Shown: one piece after another, positions 13,697-19,965 of the stretch | Position numbering within the stretch: the stretch's first letter is position 1 | How the letters are laid out: each line of letters opens with the position of its first letter | Assembly: GCA_002256055.1 (NCBI GenBank) | Contig: NKIE01000008.1 | Coordinates: 1-19,965, forward strand | Length of the DNA: 19,965 nucleotides | DNA from: Pseudomonas sp. PGPPP3 | GTDB lineage: Bacteria > Pseudomonadota > Gammaproteobacteria > Pseudomonadales > Pseudomonadaceae | Direction of reading: 5' to 3' | Program-made: the position numbers and the translations under genes | Notes under the pieces: model-generated | What the model was told of the DNA's origin: nothing | The model's input: the letters and a program-made list of their open reading frames with translations, nothing else | Databases searched by the model: none

Positions 13697-15301
13697 ATGC
13701 AGGATTACAGCAATAAACGCTTTCTGGTGGTCGACGACTTTTCCGATTTCCGCACCTCGATGAAAAGCATGCTGCGCGATATCGGCGCCAAGGATGTCGA
13801 CACCGCCGATCGCGGTGAAGATGTGTTGGCCATGTGCCGGCACAAGCGTTACGACATCATCCTGCACGACTACAACTTGGGCGCCGGCAAGAATGGTCAG
13901 CAGGTCTTGGAAGAGCTGCTAATCGGCAAGCTGATCAGCCATCAGTGCATCTTTATCATGGTCACCGCCGAGAGCAGCCAGGCCATGGTGCTCAGCGCCC
14001 TGGAGCACGAGCCCGATGCTTACCTGACCAAGCCGTTCAATCGTGCCAGTCTGATCCAGCGTCTGGACAAACTGGTGGAGCGCAAGGACGCGCTCAAGCC
14101 GATTTTGCAGGCGCTGGATAAACACGATCCGGCGGCGGTGCTGGCCGCCAGCGCCACACTCAGCCAGCAGGACAAACGCTATGCGCCGCTGTGCCAGCGC
14201 TTTCGCGCCGGTGCCCTGCGTGATTTGGGCCGCCAGGATGAGCTGGAAACCCTGCTCACCGGCATCCTCGCTGATCGCGCCACGCCTTGGGCGTGCATGG
14301 CTCTGGGTAGCCTGCTGCATGCCCGTGGGCAGTTGTCACGGGCGCGTGAAGTGCTCGAGCAGGGCTTGCAGAGCTTTCCGATGATGCCGGGTTTGTACGA
14401 TGGCCTGGCCGCCGTGCTGCTGGCCCAGGGCGAAAGCCCGCGCGCCCAGCAGATCCTCGAAGAGGCGATAAAGCTGTCGCCGTTGGCGATTCGCCGGCAG
14501 ATGGAGCTGGGCAAGCTAGCTCTCGATAATCAGGATTTCGGCACCGCTACACGGGCCTATCGGCATGCCATGGAGCAGGGCCGCACCTCGATGTTCAAGA
14601 GTCCGGACAACTACCTCGGCCTGGCCCAGGCGCTCACCGCCCAGGCCGGTGAGGGGAGTCTCGACAAGCGCGTGCAGGCCGATATCAACCAGACCCTCGG
14701 CGAACTGCAGAAGAGCTACAGCGACGACTCGGTGGTGCAGGTGCGTGCGCGTCTGACTCACGCCCAGAGCCTGGTCAAATCCGGTGATCCGGCGCTGGCC
14801 AAGAAACTCACCGATGAGGCCCTGAGCCAGCTGGGCGAGCTGGACCAGCTCTTCTCCGCTGCCGTCAGCCTGCAGGTGGCCAGCCAGTTACGTGAATTGG
14901 GCCAGGCGGATGCCAGCGATGCGCTGCTGAAAAACTGCGTCGAGGTTTACGGTGATGACCCGGCGGTGATGCAGGGCATTGCCAAACAGACCGATGATCC
15001 CGACATCCTCGGCCTCGCCACCGAGGCCATCGACTTCAACCGCCAGGGCGTGCGCAGTTACCAGATGGGCCGTTACGCCGATGCTCTGGAGTTGTTTCGC
15101 CAGGCCCTGCAGCGGCAGCCGAAGAACATCAGCATTGCCCTTAATACCGCGCAGTCGTTGCTGCGTCTGGGCGGTGACAAACCAGACGAAGCCCTGCTCG
15201 ACGAGTGCCGTCAGTGCCTGCAGGCAGTGCGCTTGATGCCGGCCAGCGACCCGCGCCACGCGCGCTATCAGCAACTGCACAACAAGGCGTTTGGCACATG
15301 A
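13697..15301 (+). CDS. Response regulator with N-terminal receiver and TPR repeats (VieB-like architecture)
   Basis: A 534-residue cytosolic protein. The receiver domain (about 7-120) has acidic Asp13 and Asp14, phosphoacceptor Asp58 (IILHDYN), Thr91 (VTAESS) and Lys113 (YLTKPF), so it looks phosphorylatable. The rest is helical with TPR-like repeats, clear at about 195-305 (SRAREVLEQGLQSFP, RAQQILEEAIKLSP, ATRAYRHAMEQG) and about 450-480 (GRYADALELFRQALQRQP). No DNA-binding or enzymatic output domain is present, so output is probably by protein contact. VieB of Vibrio cholerae, as I recall, has this layout and modulates phosphotransfer. ATG 13697 is preceded by AAGGG; the frame is open far upstream but overlaps the regulator gene there. 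The stop overlaps the kinase gene by ATGA. Confidence 0.9.
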   Translation: MQDYSNKRFLVVDDFSDFRTSMKSMLRDIGAKDVDTADRGEDVLAMCRHKRYDIILHDYNLGAGKNGQQVLEELLIGKLISHQCIFIMVTAESSQAMVLSALEHEPDAYLTKPFNRASLIQRLDKLVERKDALKPILQALDKHDPAAVLAASATLSQQDKRYAPLCQRFRAGALRDLGRQDELETLLTGILADRATPWACMALGSLLHARGQLSRAREVLEQGLQSFPMMPGLYDGLAAVLLAQGESPRAQQILEEAIKLSPLAIRRQMELGKLALDNQDFGTATRAYRHAMEQGRTSMFKSPDNYLGLAQALTAQAGEGSLDKRVQADINQTLGELQKSYSDDSVVQVRARLTHAQSLVKSGDPALAKKLTDEALSQLGELDQLFSAAVSLQVASQLRELGQADASDALLKNCVEVYGDDPAVMQGIAKQTDDPDILGLATEAIDFNRQGVRSYQMGRYADALELFRQALQRQPKNISIALNTAQSLLRLGGDKPDEALLDECRQCLQAVRLMPASDPRHARYQQLHNKAFGT

Positions 15302-15990
15302 GCACGACACCCGAGGGGCTGGATTTCTCCACGGTGATCGCCTCCACCGTGCATGACATGAAGAACTCCCTGGCTCTGCTGACTCAGACCCACAGCCAGT
15401 GGCTCACCCAGTTGCCCGAGGAGCTGCTGCACAACCGCGAGCACGGCATCATCGAGTATGAGTTCGCCCGTCTGAACGGCATGCTGGTGCAGCTACTGGG
15501 GCTGTACAAACTGGGGGTCAACCAGTTGCCGTTGCGCCCGGCGCACCACGAGCTGGAGGACTTTATCGAGGCGCAACTGGCGCGCCACCACGAGGTGCTG
15601 CAGAGCCGCCATATCGAGGCCCGTTGTGAGGTGGAGGAGTTCGGCCTGCTGGGCTTCTTCGACCAGGACCTGATCGGTTCGGTGGTGGCCAATATCATCA
15701 CCAACTCGATCCGTTATGCGCAGCAGCACCTGCTGGTGCGGGCCTGGGAGGAGGCGGGGGTGTTGGTGTTGTCGATCTGTGACGACGGCGCCGGTTACCC
15801 TGAGGAGATGCTCGCCAAGCAGTCCGACTATGCCCTGGGCATCAACCACAGCACTGGCAGCACCGGCCTGGGCCTTTACTTCGCCGGACGCATCGCCGCA
15901 CTGCATGAGCGCCATGGTGTGCATGGGCATATCGAGATCAGCAACGGCGGGCCACTGGGCGGTGGCGAGTTTCGTATCTATCTGCCCTGA
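15298..15990 (+). CDS. Soluble sensor histidine kinase-like protein (HATPase domain)
   Basis: A 230-residue protein with a short dimerisation region and an ATP-binding domain, and no membrane segment or sensor domain. The likely phospho-His is His19 in VHDMKN. The ATP site shows the N-box NIITNSIRYA (Asn132 and Asn136), DDGAGYP (162-168) and GSTGLGL (187-193), then GGGEFRIYLP at the end. It starts at ATG 15298, overlapping the response-regulator stop by four bases, so the two are co-translated and are very likely cognate partners. With no input domain of its own, it may sense through the TPR protein or another partner. An internal repeat element begins just after its stop codon. Confidence 0.88.
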   Translation: MSTTPEGLDFSTVIASTVHDMKNSLALLTQTHSQWLTQLPEELLHNREHGIIEYEFARLNGMLVQLLGLYKLGVNQLPLRPAHHELEDFIEAQLARHHEVLQSRHIEARCEVEEFGLLGFFDQDLIGSVVANIITNSIRYAQQHLLVRAWEEAGVLVLSICDDGAGYPEEMLAKQSDYALGINHSTGSTGLGLYFAGRIAALHERHGVHGHIEISNGGPLGGGEFRIYLP

Positions 15991-15993
15991 GAG

Positions 15994-16183
15994 CCTGCCT
16001 ACGATCTCTTGATCGTAGGCCATGCTGCGTTGCAACGCAGTAACAGCCTCCGGCTGATCAATTGGGCTCAGGCTGCTCATTTACGGCTTGTAAACTCCGC
16101 GCCCTCGCCCAATTTCGCCTTGCCTTGCCTTGCCTTGCCTTGCCTTGCCATGCCTGGCTCTAGCTCAAAAGATCGTAAACAGG
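15994..16183. mobile_element. MITE-like 190-bp element with terminal inverted repeats
   Basis: Left end CCTGCCTACGATCTCTTGA (15994-16012) and the reverse complement of the right end (16183-16165), CCTGTTTACGATCTTTTGA, match at 16 of 19 positions. Inside are a perfect 10-bp stem hairpin (15997-16020), a 16-bp palindrome CTGCGTTGCAACGCAG (16025-16040), CAGCC/GGCTG (16044-16056), TTTAC/GTAAA (16080-16094) and a TGCCT microsatellite. CTGAGAG occurs at 15987-15993 and again at 16186-16192, nearly flanking the element. It has no coding capacity. I read it as a small non-autonomous or REP-like repeat inserted right after the kinase stop codon. Its hairpin may also end the kinase transcript. Confidence 0.55.
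16116..16155. repeat. TGCCT pentanucleotide microsatellite
   Basis: Eight 5-bp units: CGCCT, five perfect TGCCT units (16121-16145), TGCCA, TGCCT. It lies inside the MITE-like element and outside any gene. Pentanucleotide runs can change length by slippage, so copy number probably varies between strains. Confidence 0.9.
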
Positions 16184-16208
16184 TTCTGAGAGATCCATCA
16201 CTCGGTTT

Positions 16209-16715
16209 TCAGCTTTCCAGCCACACATCGCGAGCCCAGTGCCAGACTGAGTCCCAGGTTTCGTCGGTCAGTTCGCCTTCGGCGCCGGACCACAGGGTGA
16301 CTTCACCTTCGACATCGACCACGTAATAGTCGCGACCGTCTTGGCACAGTGGCACCAGGTCGCGAGGCACGCCCAGGTCCCAGGCGGTTGCGGTGACCTC
16401 TGGCAGGTAGGTGTGTGATTGCGGGTCGCTGGCGGTGACTGGTTCCAGACGACCGTAGACCACGTCGCTGACCTTGAGCAGAAACTCGCGCAGCTCAAAC
16501 GGCAGGTGGATAAGGATCTGCTCCTGGATTTCCACCAGGGTTTCTTCGTCGGGCAACTCCAGCGGCACGGGTACCGGCTCGTTGAGTTCGCGCAGTTGTT
16601 CGATGACTTCTTCCACGGTCTGGATCTCCAGTTGCAAGGTGGGCGCGCCAGGCTGCGCCGACGTGCGAGCGAGTCTACCAGCCCGCTGGTCTGTGTGCCG
16701 GTGTCGACGAGTCAC
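16209..16715 (-). CDS. SMI1/KNR4 family protein
   Basis: A small acidic cytosolic protein whose conserved part resembles the SMI1/KNR4 (SUKH-like) fold: LPFELREFLLKVSDVVYGRLEPV at about residues 71-93 and VTLWSGAEGELTDETWDSVWHWARDVW at the end. Members of this fold act as protein-binding or immunity proteins, but this single-domain version next to housekeeping genes has no evident toxin partner. The start is uncertain. GTG 16715 has GAGG five bases upstream and gives 168 residues, but its first 26 residues are Arg-rich and unlike the rest. TTG 16637 gives a 142-residue protein, close to the length I expect for homologues, but has no ribosome-binding site. Confidence 0.78.
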   Translation of the reverse strand: MTRRHRHTDQRAGRLARTSAQPGAPTLQLEIQTVEEVIEQLRELNEPVPVPLELPDEETLVEIQEQILIHLPFELREFLLKVSDVVYGRLEPVTASDPQSHTYLPEVTATAWDLGVPRDLVPLCQDGRDYYVVDVEGEVTLWSGAEGELTDETWDSVWHWARDVWLES

Positions 16716-16793
16716 CTTGCCCTCAGGCTTTAGCTGCTATTGTCGATAGACAAAGGTAAGAGCAAGGCCAAATGGCCGCAGGGTGGAACGACG

Positions 16794-17384
16794 ATGAGTA
16801 AAGAAGCCGAAGCCGGCGTTGAAGAACCGCTCAGCGATGCCGAGCGCCTGCAGGTTCTGGAAAAGTCTGCCAAGTTGAATCGCTTGCTACTCTTTGGTGT
16901 GGCAGGCGTGGTCGTGCTGATACTGGTGGGCATGTTGGCTGTGAAAGTGGCCGGCCTGTTCGCGGAAGACCCGAGCAAAGCGGCGGCAGAGCAGATCAGC
17001 CTGCTGGAGAAGCAGGTGAAGGGCCTCAAGGGCGACATCAGCGAGTTGCAGGGGCAGGTCTTAAAGCAGGAGGCGCAACTGGCGCTGCAGCAGACGGGAA
17101 ATCTCGCCGGCATTCTCAAGCCGACAGAGGACCCTGGCACGGTGAGCCAACTGGCGAAAACCCTGCAAGGCCAGGAGAACGACTTCCAGCAGGTGATCCT
17201 CACCCTGCAGGTGGGCATGCGTGATCTGGCTTATATGCTGCCGGGTTCGCGTACTTGGTTGGACTACTACACCGAGACCCTCAACAAGTCGTTGGCAACC
17301 AGCAAGGCCCGCACGCTGGAACTGCAGCAATGGGCCAGGGGCGAGGCGCCGGCCGTGATCGCGCCGGTATTCAAAAAGCCCTAA
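16794..17384 (+). CDS. Single-pass membrane protein with coiled coil, unknown function
   Basis: A 196-residue protein I do not recognise by name. Residues 31-54 (LLLFGVAGVVVLILVGMLAV onward) form one transmembrane helix. About 63-100 form a heptad-rich coiled coil (ISLLEKQVKGLKGDISELQGQVLKQEAQL). A soluble helical C-terminal part follows, probably periplasmic given the short N-terminus. The start is ATG 16794 with GGGTGGA upstream; a TTG at 16740 in the same frame is rejected because it lacks a site. It diverges from the SMI1-like gene. The layout suggests a structural or scaffolding role, but nothing in the sequence assigns one. Confidence 0.8.
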   Translation: MSKEAEAGVEEPLSDAERLQVLEKSAKLNRLLLFGVAGVVVLILVGMLAVKVAGLFAEDPSKAAAEQISLLEKQVKGLKGDISELQGQVLKQEAQLALQQTGNLAGILKPTEDPGTVSQLAKTLQGQENDFQQVILTLQVGMRDLAYMLPGSRTWLDYYTETLNKSLATSKARTLELQQWARGEAPAVIAPVFKKP

Positions 17385-17494
17385 GAGGATATGCCGATTG
17401 GCTGATCTGCCAGGCGTGCTTGCCGTGGCGGCCCTGATCGGCGTGTTTGTGCTCTGCCAGACTGGCCGCTTTGTCGCCCTGTCTGGAGTTGCCC

Positions 17495-17986
17495 ATGGCC
17501 GTTGCCAATCGCCTCAATCGCGTCGTCGCGCTGATCTACAGATTACCCGCCGCGTGGCGCACCCCACTGCTTAGTCGTTTGTTCGGCTCCCAGGTCAAAC
17601 TGGCGGGCACCGCCCGTGTGCGTGTGCATGAAATGACCCGAAGTCAGGCGACTTTGAGCATCGCCAACCGTCGGCCGGTGCAGAACCACATCAAAGGGGT
17701 GCATGCCGCCGCCATGGCCTTGCTGGCCGAGTCGGCCACAGGCTTTCTGGTCGGTATGAATATGCCCGACAACAAGCTGCTGCTGATCAAGAGCCTCAAG
17801 GTGGATTACCTCAAGCGCGTGGTCGGTGGGCTGACTGCAGTGGCCAGCCTGACTGCTGAGCAGATTGCGGCGATGGCGCAGCAGGATAGGGGGGAGGTGC
17901 TGGTGGCTGTGACTGTCACCGATGACAGCGGCCAGCAGCCGATTGCCTGCGAAATGCTCTGGGCTTGGATCAGTAAAAAGCCCTGA
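17495..17986 (+). CDS. DUF4442 hotdog-fold protein (putative thioesterase)
   Basis: A 163-residue protein matching the DUF4442 group of hotdog-fold, PaaI-like proteins. The central segment NRRPVQNHIKGVHAAAMALLAESATGFLVGMNMP (about 56-89) places HIKGVHAAA where PaaI-type thioesterases have the HGG-like turn. Then come strands LLLIKSLKVDYLKRVVGGLTAVASL and VLVAVTVTDDSGQQPIACEMLWAW. ATG 17495 has CTGGAG seven bases upstream. The gap of 110 bases from the membrane-protein gene shows no clear terminator, so co-transcription is possible. Substrate is unknown. Confidence 0.85.
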   Translation: MAVANRLNRVVALIYRLPAAWRTPLLSRLFGSQVKLAGTARVRVHEMTRSQATLSIANRRPVQNHIKGVHAAAMALLAESATGFLVGMNMPDNKLLLIKSLKVDYLKRVVGGLTAVASLTAEQIAAMAQQDRGEVLVAVTVTDDSGQQPIACEMLWAWISKKP

Positions 17987-18040
17987 GCAGCGGCACCATC
18001 AAGGCGCGCCACGCAGGGCCTGGTTGTCGCAAGGCGGGTA

Positions 18041-18409
18041 TTAGCCCATGTGGAAGAAGGCCAGCTTGTTGCCGTCCAGGTCACGGAAGTAGCCAGCGTA
18101 GAAGCCTGGCATGCGTTCGCCCGGAGCACCTTCGTCGGTGGCGCCAAGGCTGATGGCCTTGGCATACAGCGCGTCCACGCCGGCGCGGGAGCCGCCCGGT
18201 AGGGAGATCATGTTGCCATTGCCAGGGCTGGCGGCTTCCTGGTTGTAAGGCACGCAAATACCGAACATCGGTTGGCCCATGGTGGTGCCGTAGAAGGCTG
18301 CGCGGCCGACATCCATCAGCACCTTGGCGCCCATCTCGCCGAGCAGGGCATCGTAAAAAGACTTGGCCTTGGCCAGGTCATTGGTGCCAACCATTGCGTA
18401 TCCGATCAT
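18041..18409 (-). CDS. VOC (glyoxalase/bleomycin resistance/dioxygenase) superfamily protein
   Basis: A 122-residue protein with the two-beta-alpha-beta-unit VOC fold: MIGYAMVGTNDLAKAKSFYDALL at the start and MPGFYAGYFRDLDGNKLAFFHMG at the end, with MFGICVPYNQEAASPGNGNMISLP between. The first metal-ligand position (usually His in the first strand) is not obvious here, so it may not be a classic glyoxalase. ATG 18409 has GAGG eight bases upstream and begins the first VOC strand; the longer frame to 18475 is rejected. It lies downstream of the Tim44-like gene, separated by a strong terminator, so it is probably its own unit. Confidence 0.9.
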   Translation of the reverse strand: MIGYAMVGTNDLAKAKSFYDALLGEMGAKVLMDVGRAAFYGTTMGQPMFGICVPYNQEAASPGNGNMISLPGGSRAGVDALYAKAISLGATDEGAPGERMPGFYAGYFRDLDGNKLAFFHMG

Positions 18410-18471
18410 GTTGCAATCCTCTTGGGTGTGGGTGGTGCAAGGTCGTCTGACTTTAGCAGAGCCTGGAGACA

Positions 18472-18497
18472 ACAAACCCGGGCGAACCCGGGTTTGT
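18472..18497 (-). terminator. Rho-independent-type terminator of the Tim44-like gene
   Basis: ACAAACCCGGG (18472-18482) and CCCGGGTTTGT (18487-18497) form a perfect 11-bp stem with the stable tetraloop CGAA, 17 bases after the stop codon at 18515. On the minus strand the stem ends in TTTGT followed by TGT, a modest T-rich tail. Confidence 0.75.
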
Positions 18498-18514
18498 CAG
18501 TTACTCAGCGCAAC

Positions 18515-19363
18515 TTAGTTTTGGCGCATGCCGGCGATCAACCACGGCTGGTTGTCGCCCTGGGCACGTTCCATACGCCAGCTCTCGCTGAACGGTTCGC
18601 CCTGGTCAAAGCGCGAGGTCTTCTCGATGCCGCTGAAGGTCAGGGTGGCGATGGTCTTGTCGGCCTGGTCGTCGAGACCGTCAAGTTGTACTTCTAGGTT
18701 GTCGATGTAGGTCGACTGGAAGGCATCGCCCAGATCGGCACGCTCTTTCTGCAGGAAGGCCTGCAACTGCGGCGTGGTGAACTCGGCAATCTTGTCCATC
18801 TCGTTGGCATCCCAGTGCTGCTGCAAGCTGAGGAAGTGCTCACGACCGGCATTCACGAAGCTGGTTTCGTTGAACCAGGCCGGTGCCTTGATTGGTGCCT
18901 TGCCGCTGGCGGCGCTGCTGCCACCAAAAATCGACGCTGGGGCGCTTTGCGGCATTTCGCGCTGATAGGGCACGCCACCGGCCATTGCGGGCTGGGCATG
19001 GGCCTGCTGCTTGCGGCGCGAAGCGATAAAGCGGAAGGCCAGGAAAGCGATCAGGGCGATGATCAGCATGTCCATAATCTGCATGCCTTCGAAGCCGTCA
19101 CCCATGAACATCGAGGCCAGCAGACCGCCAGCAGCCAGGCCAGCCAACGGGCCGAGCCAGCGCGAGGCACCGCTGGCGGCAGCCGCTTTGCCAGCCATAG
19201 GCGCGGCGGCAGTGGCGGCCGGTGCAGTCTGACGGGTCTGTGAGGCTTGATGGCTAGGCGCGGAGCCAAAGGATTTGCCACTGCCCATCCGCTTGGCACT
19301 GGCTTCCATGCTCAAGGTCAGGCCCAGGCACAGGGCCAGAAACACGGTCATAAAACGTTGCAT
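18515..19363 (-). CDS. Tim44-like domain membrane protein
   Basis: A 282-residue protein. Residues 1-23 (MQRFMTVFLALCLGLTLSMEASA) form a signal peptide or first membrane segment. Then come a Ser/Ala/Gln-rich linker (about 25-68), hydrophobic segments at about 70-88 and 98-114, a basic stretch (RRKQQ), another low-complexity linker, and a Tim44-like NTF2-fold domain at about 160-282 (FNETSFVNAGREHFLSLQQHWDANEMDKIAEF, then SESWRMERAQGDNQPWLIAGMRQN). Bacterial members are inner-membrane proteins of unknown role, related by domain to the mitochondrial import motor subunit. ATG 19363 has GAGAG upstream; TTG 19378 is less likely. It has its own terminator and lies downstream of uvrD on the same strand. 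Confidence 0.9.
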   Translation of the reverse strand: MQRFMTVFLALCLGLTLSMEASAKRMGSGKSFGSAPSHQASQTRQTAPAATAAAPMAGKAAAASGASRWLGPLAGLAAGGLLASMFMGDGFEGMQIMDMLIIALIAFLAFRFIASRRKQQAHAQPAMAGGVPYQREMPQSAPASIFGGSSAASGKAPIKAPAWFNETSFVNAGREHFLSLQQHWDANEMDKIAEFTTPQLQAFLQKERADLGDAFQSTYIDNLEVQLDGLDDQADKTIATLTFSGIEKTSRFDQGEPFSESWRMERAQGDNQPWLIAGMRQN

Positions 19364-19480
19364 TGAGTCATCTCTCAAATGGATTGCACGCGCGCATCTT
19401 GCCCAGCCAGGGCAGCAGAGGCCAGCGTTAGAATGTTTCTGGATTTATGTGCAAGGGTCGGCTCATTAGCGGCCGTGCCC

Positions 19481-19965
19481 TCACACCGCCTCCAGCTTGG
19501 CGTAGCCGAGCATCAGCCACTTGGTGCCTTCGCTGGTGAAGTTGACCTGCACCCGTGCCTGGGCGCCTGCGCCTTCGAAGTTGAGGATCACACCTTCGCC
19601 GAATAGAGAGTGACGCACCGTTTGGCCGAGGCTGAAGCCGGTTTCCGGCACCTCAGCGCCAGCGAACAGGTTGCTGTTGCTCATGCTCTGGTTGCGGGTG
19701 CCGGCGAAGGGGCGACTGACGCTGTTGCTCAGGCGCACTTCCTGGATCAGACCGTCGGGGATTTCGCGGACGAAGCGCGAGACCTTGTTGTAGGTCTCGT
19801 TGCCGTACAGGCGGCGGGTTTCCGCGTAACTGATCACCAGCCATTGCATGGCGCGGGTGATGCCGACGTAGGCCAGGCGTCGCTCTTCTTCCAGACGGCC
19901 GGGCTCTTCCAGGCTCATCTTGTGCGGGAACAGGCCTTCTTCCATGCCGACCAGGAACACCCGCG
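19481..19965 (-). CDS. uvrD: DNA helicase II UvrD, C-terminal part (partial)
   Basis: The last about 160 residues of the superfamily 1 helicase that unwinds DNA in nucleotide-excision and mismatch repair; the gene enters from beyond base 19965. The frame reads through the window edge as RVFLVGMEEGLFPHKMSLEE, without a start. Helicase motif VI is present in EEERRLAYVGITRAMQWLVISYAETRRLYG. A disordered linker follows, then the Tudor-like C-terminal domain LGQTVRHSLFGEGVILNFEG...KWLMLGYAKLEAV, which in UvrD contacts RNA polymerase. The TGA is at 19481-19483. No strong terminator is visible in the 117 bases before the Tim44-like gene. Confidence 0.95.
   Translation of the reverse strand, partial: RVFLVGMEEGLFPHKMSLEEPGRLEEERRLAYVGITRAMQWLVISYAETRRLYGNETYNKVSRFVREIPDGLIQEVRLSNSVSRPFAGTRNQSMSNSNLFAGAEVPETGFSLGQTVRHSLFGEGVILNFEGAGAQARVQVNFTSEGTKWLMLGYAKLEAV

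Noticed and set aside
15997..16020. Simple Rho-independent terminator of the kinase gene
   Set aside because: The 10-bp stem has no T-tract, and its left arm forms part of the terminal inverted repeat of a larger element. It is described as part of that element, although it may still slow transcription.
16209..16715. Immunity gene of a toxin system, from its SMI1/KNR4 fold
   Set aside because: No toxin, Rhs or CDI gene is adjacent, so nothing here supports an immunity role beyond the fold.

Overview
The window looks like chromosomal DNA of a Pseudomonas-type gammaproteobacterium. It is GC-rich with dense genes, and its gene families (ZigA with DUF1826, FolE2 in a Zur-type locus, DUF3301, a VieB-like receiver/TPR protein, a Tim44-like protein beside uvrD) are ones I know from that genus. 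The genus is an inference from content. No rRNA, tRNA, CRISPR array, transposase or prophage gene is visible.

Region 1 (1-5244) is a zinc-starvation locus. A leftward operon carries the zinc-independent GTP cyclohydrolase folE2, then an ABC ATPase and an ABC permease of the zinc/manganese type; the permease runs off the window. A rightward operon carries the COG0523 GTPase zigA and a DUF1826 gene. The two operons diverge from a shared 86-bp gap that holds a Zur-like palindrome at 1908-1922. Genes inside both operons overlap by 1-4 bases. Beyond them lie a small six-cysteine exported protein and a second COG0523 GTPase. The plan fits a cell that replaces a zinc enzyme (FolE by FolE2), imports zinc and redistributes it by metallochaperone. 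The DUF1826 protein carries an HxD...H...R pattern like that of Fe(II)/2-oxoglutarate oxygenases.

Region 2 (5237-7843) is a set of ordinary single genes: a YqjA/YghB-type DedA membrane protein, an alpha/beta hydrolase, a DUF3301 protein and a hotdog acyl-CoA thioesterase.

Region 3 (8101-13626) is an amine or amino-acid catabolic cluster. It has an SDR dehydrogenase, a glutamine-synthetase-like gamma-glutamyl ligase and a HemL-like class III aminotransferase on the minus strand. A second SDR and a GntR/FCD regulator lie on the plus strand. The divergent gap between aminotransferase and second SDR has two identical 14-bp sites containing the palindrome TGTGATCACA; one lies exactly between the -35 and -10 of a leftward promoter. 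The regulator is preceded by a 19-codon ORF in the same frame, ended by TAA six bases before its ATG. The substrate is unknown.

Region 4 (13697-15990) is a two-gene signalling unit: a receiver/TPR response regulator overlapped by four bases with a soluble histidine-kinase-like protein. Right after the kinase stop codon is a 190-bp structured element with 19-bp imperfect terminal inverted repeats and an internal TGCCT microsatellite, probably a small non-autonomous mobile repeat.

Region 5 (16209-19965) holds an SMI1/KNR4-like protein, an unknown coiled-coil membrane protein, a DUF4442 hotdog protein, a VOC protein, a Tim44-like membrane protein with a clear terminator, and the 3' end of uvrD. 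No gene-free stretch exceeds about 260 bases.
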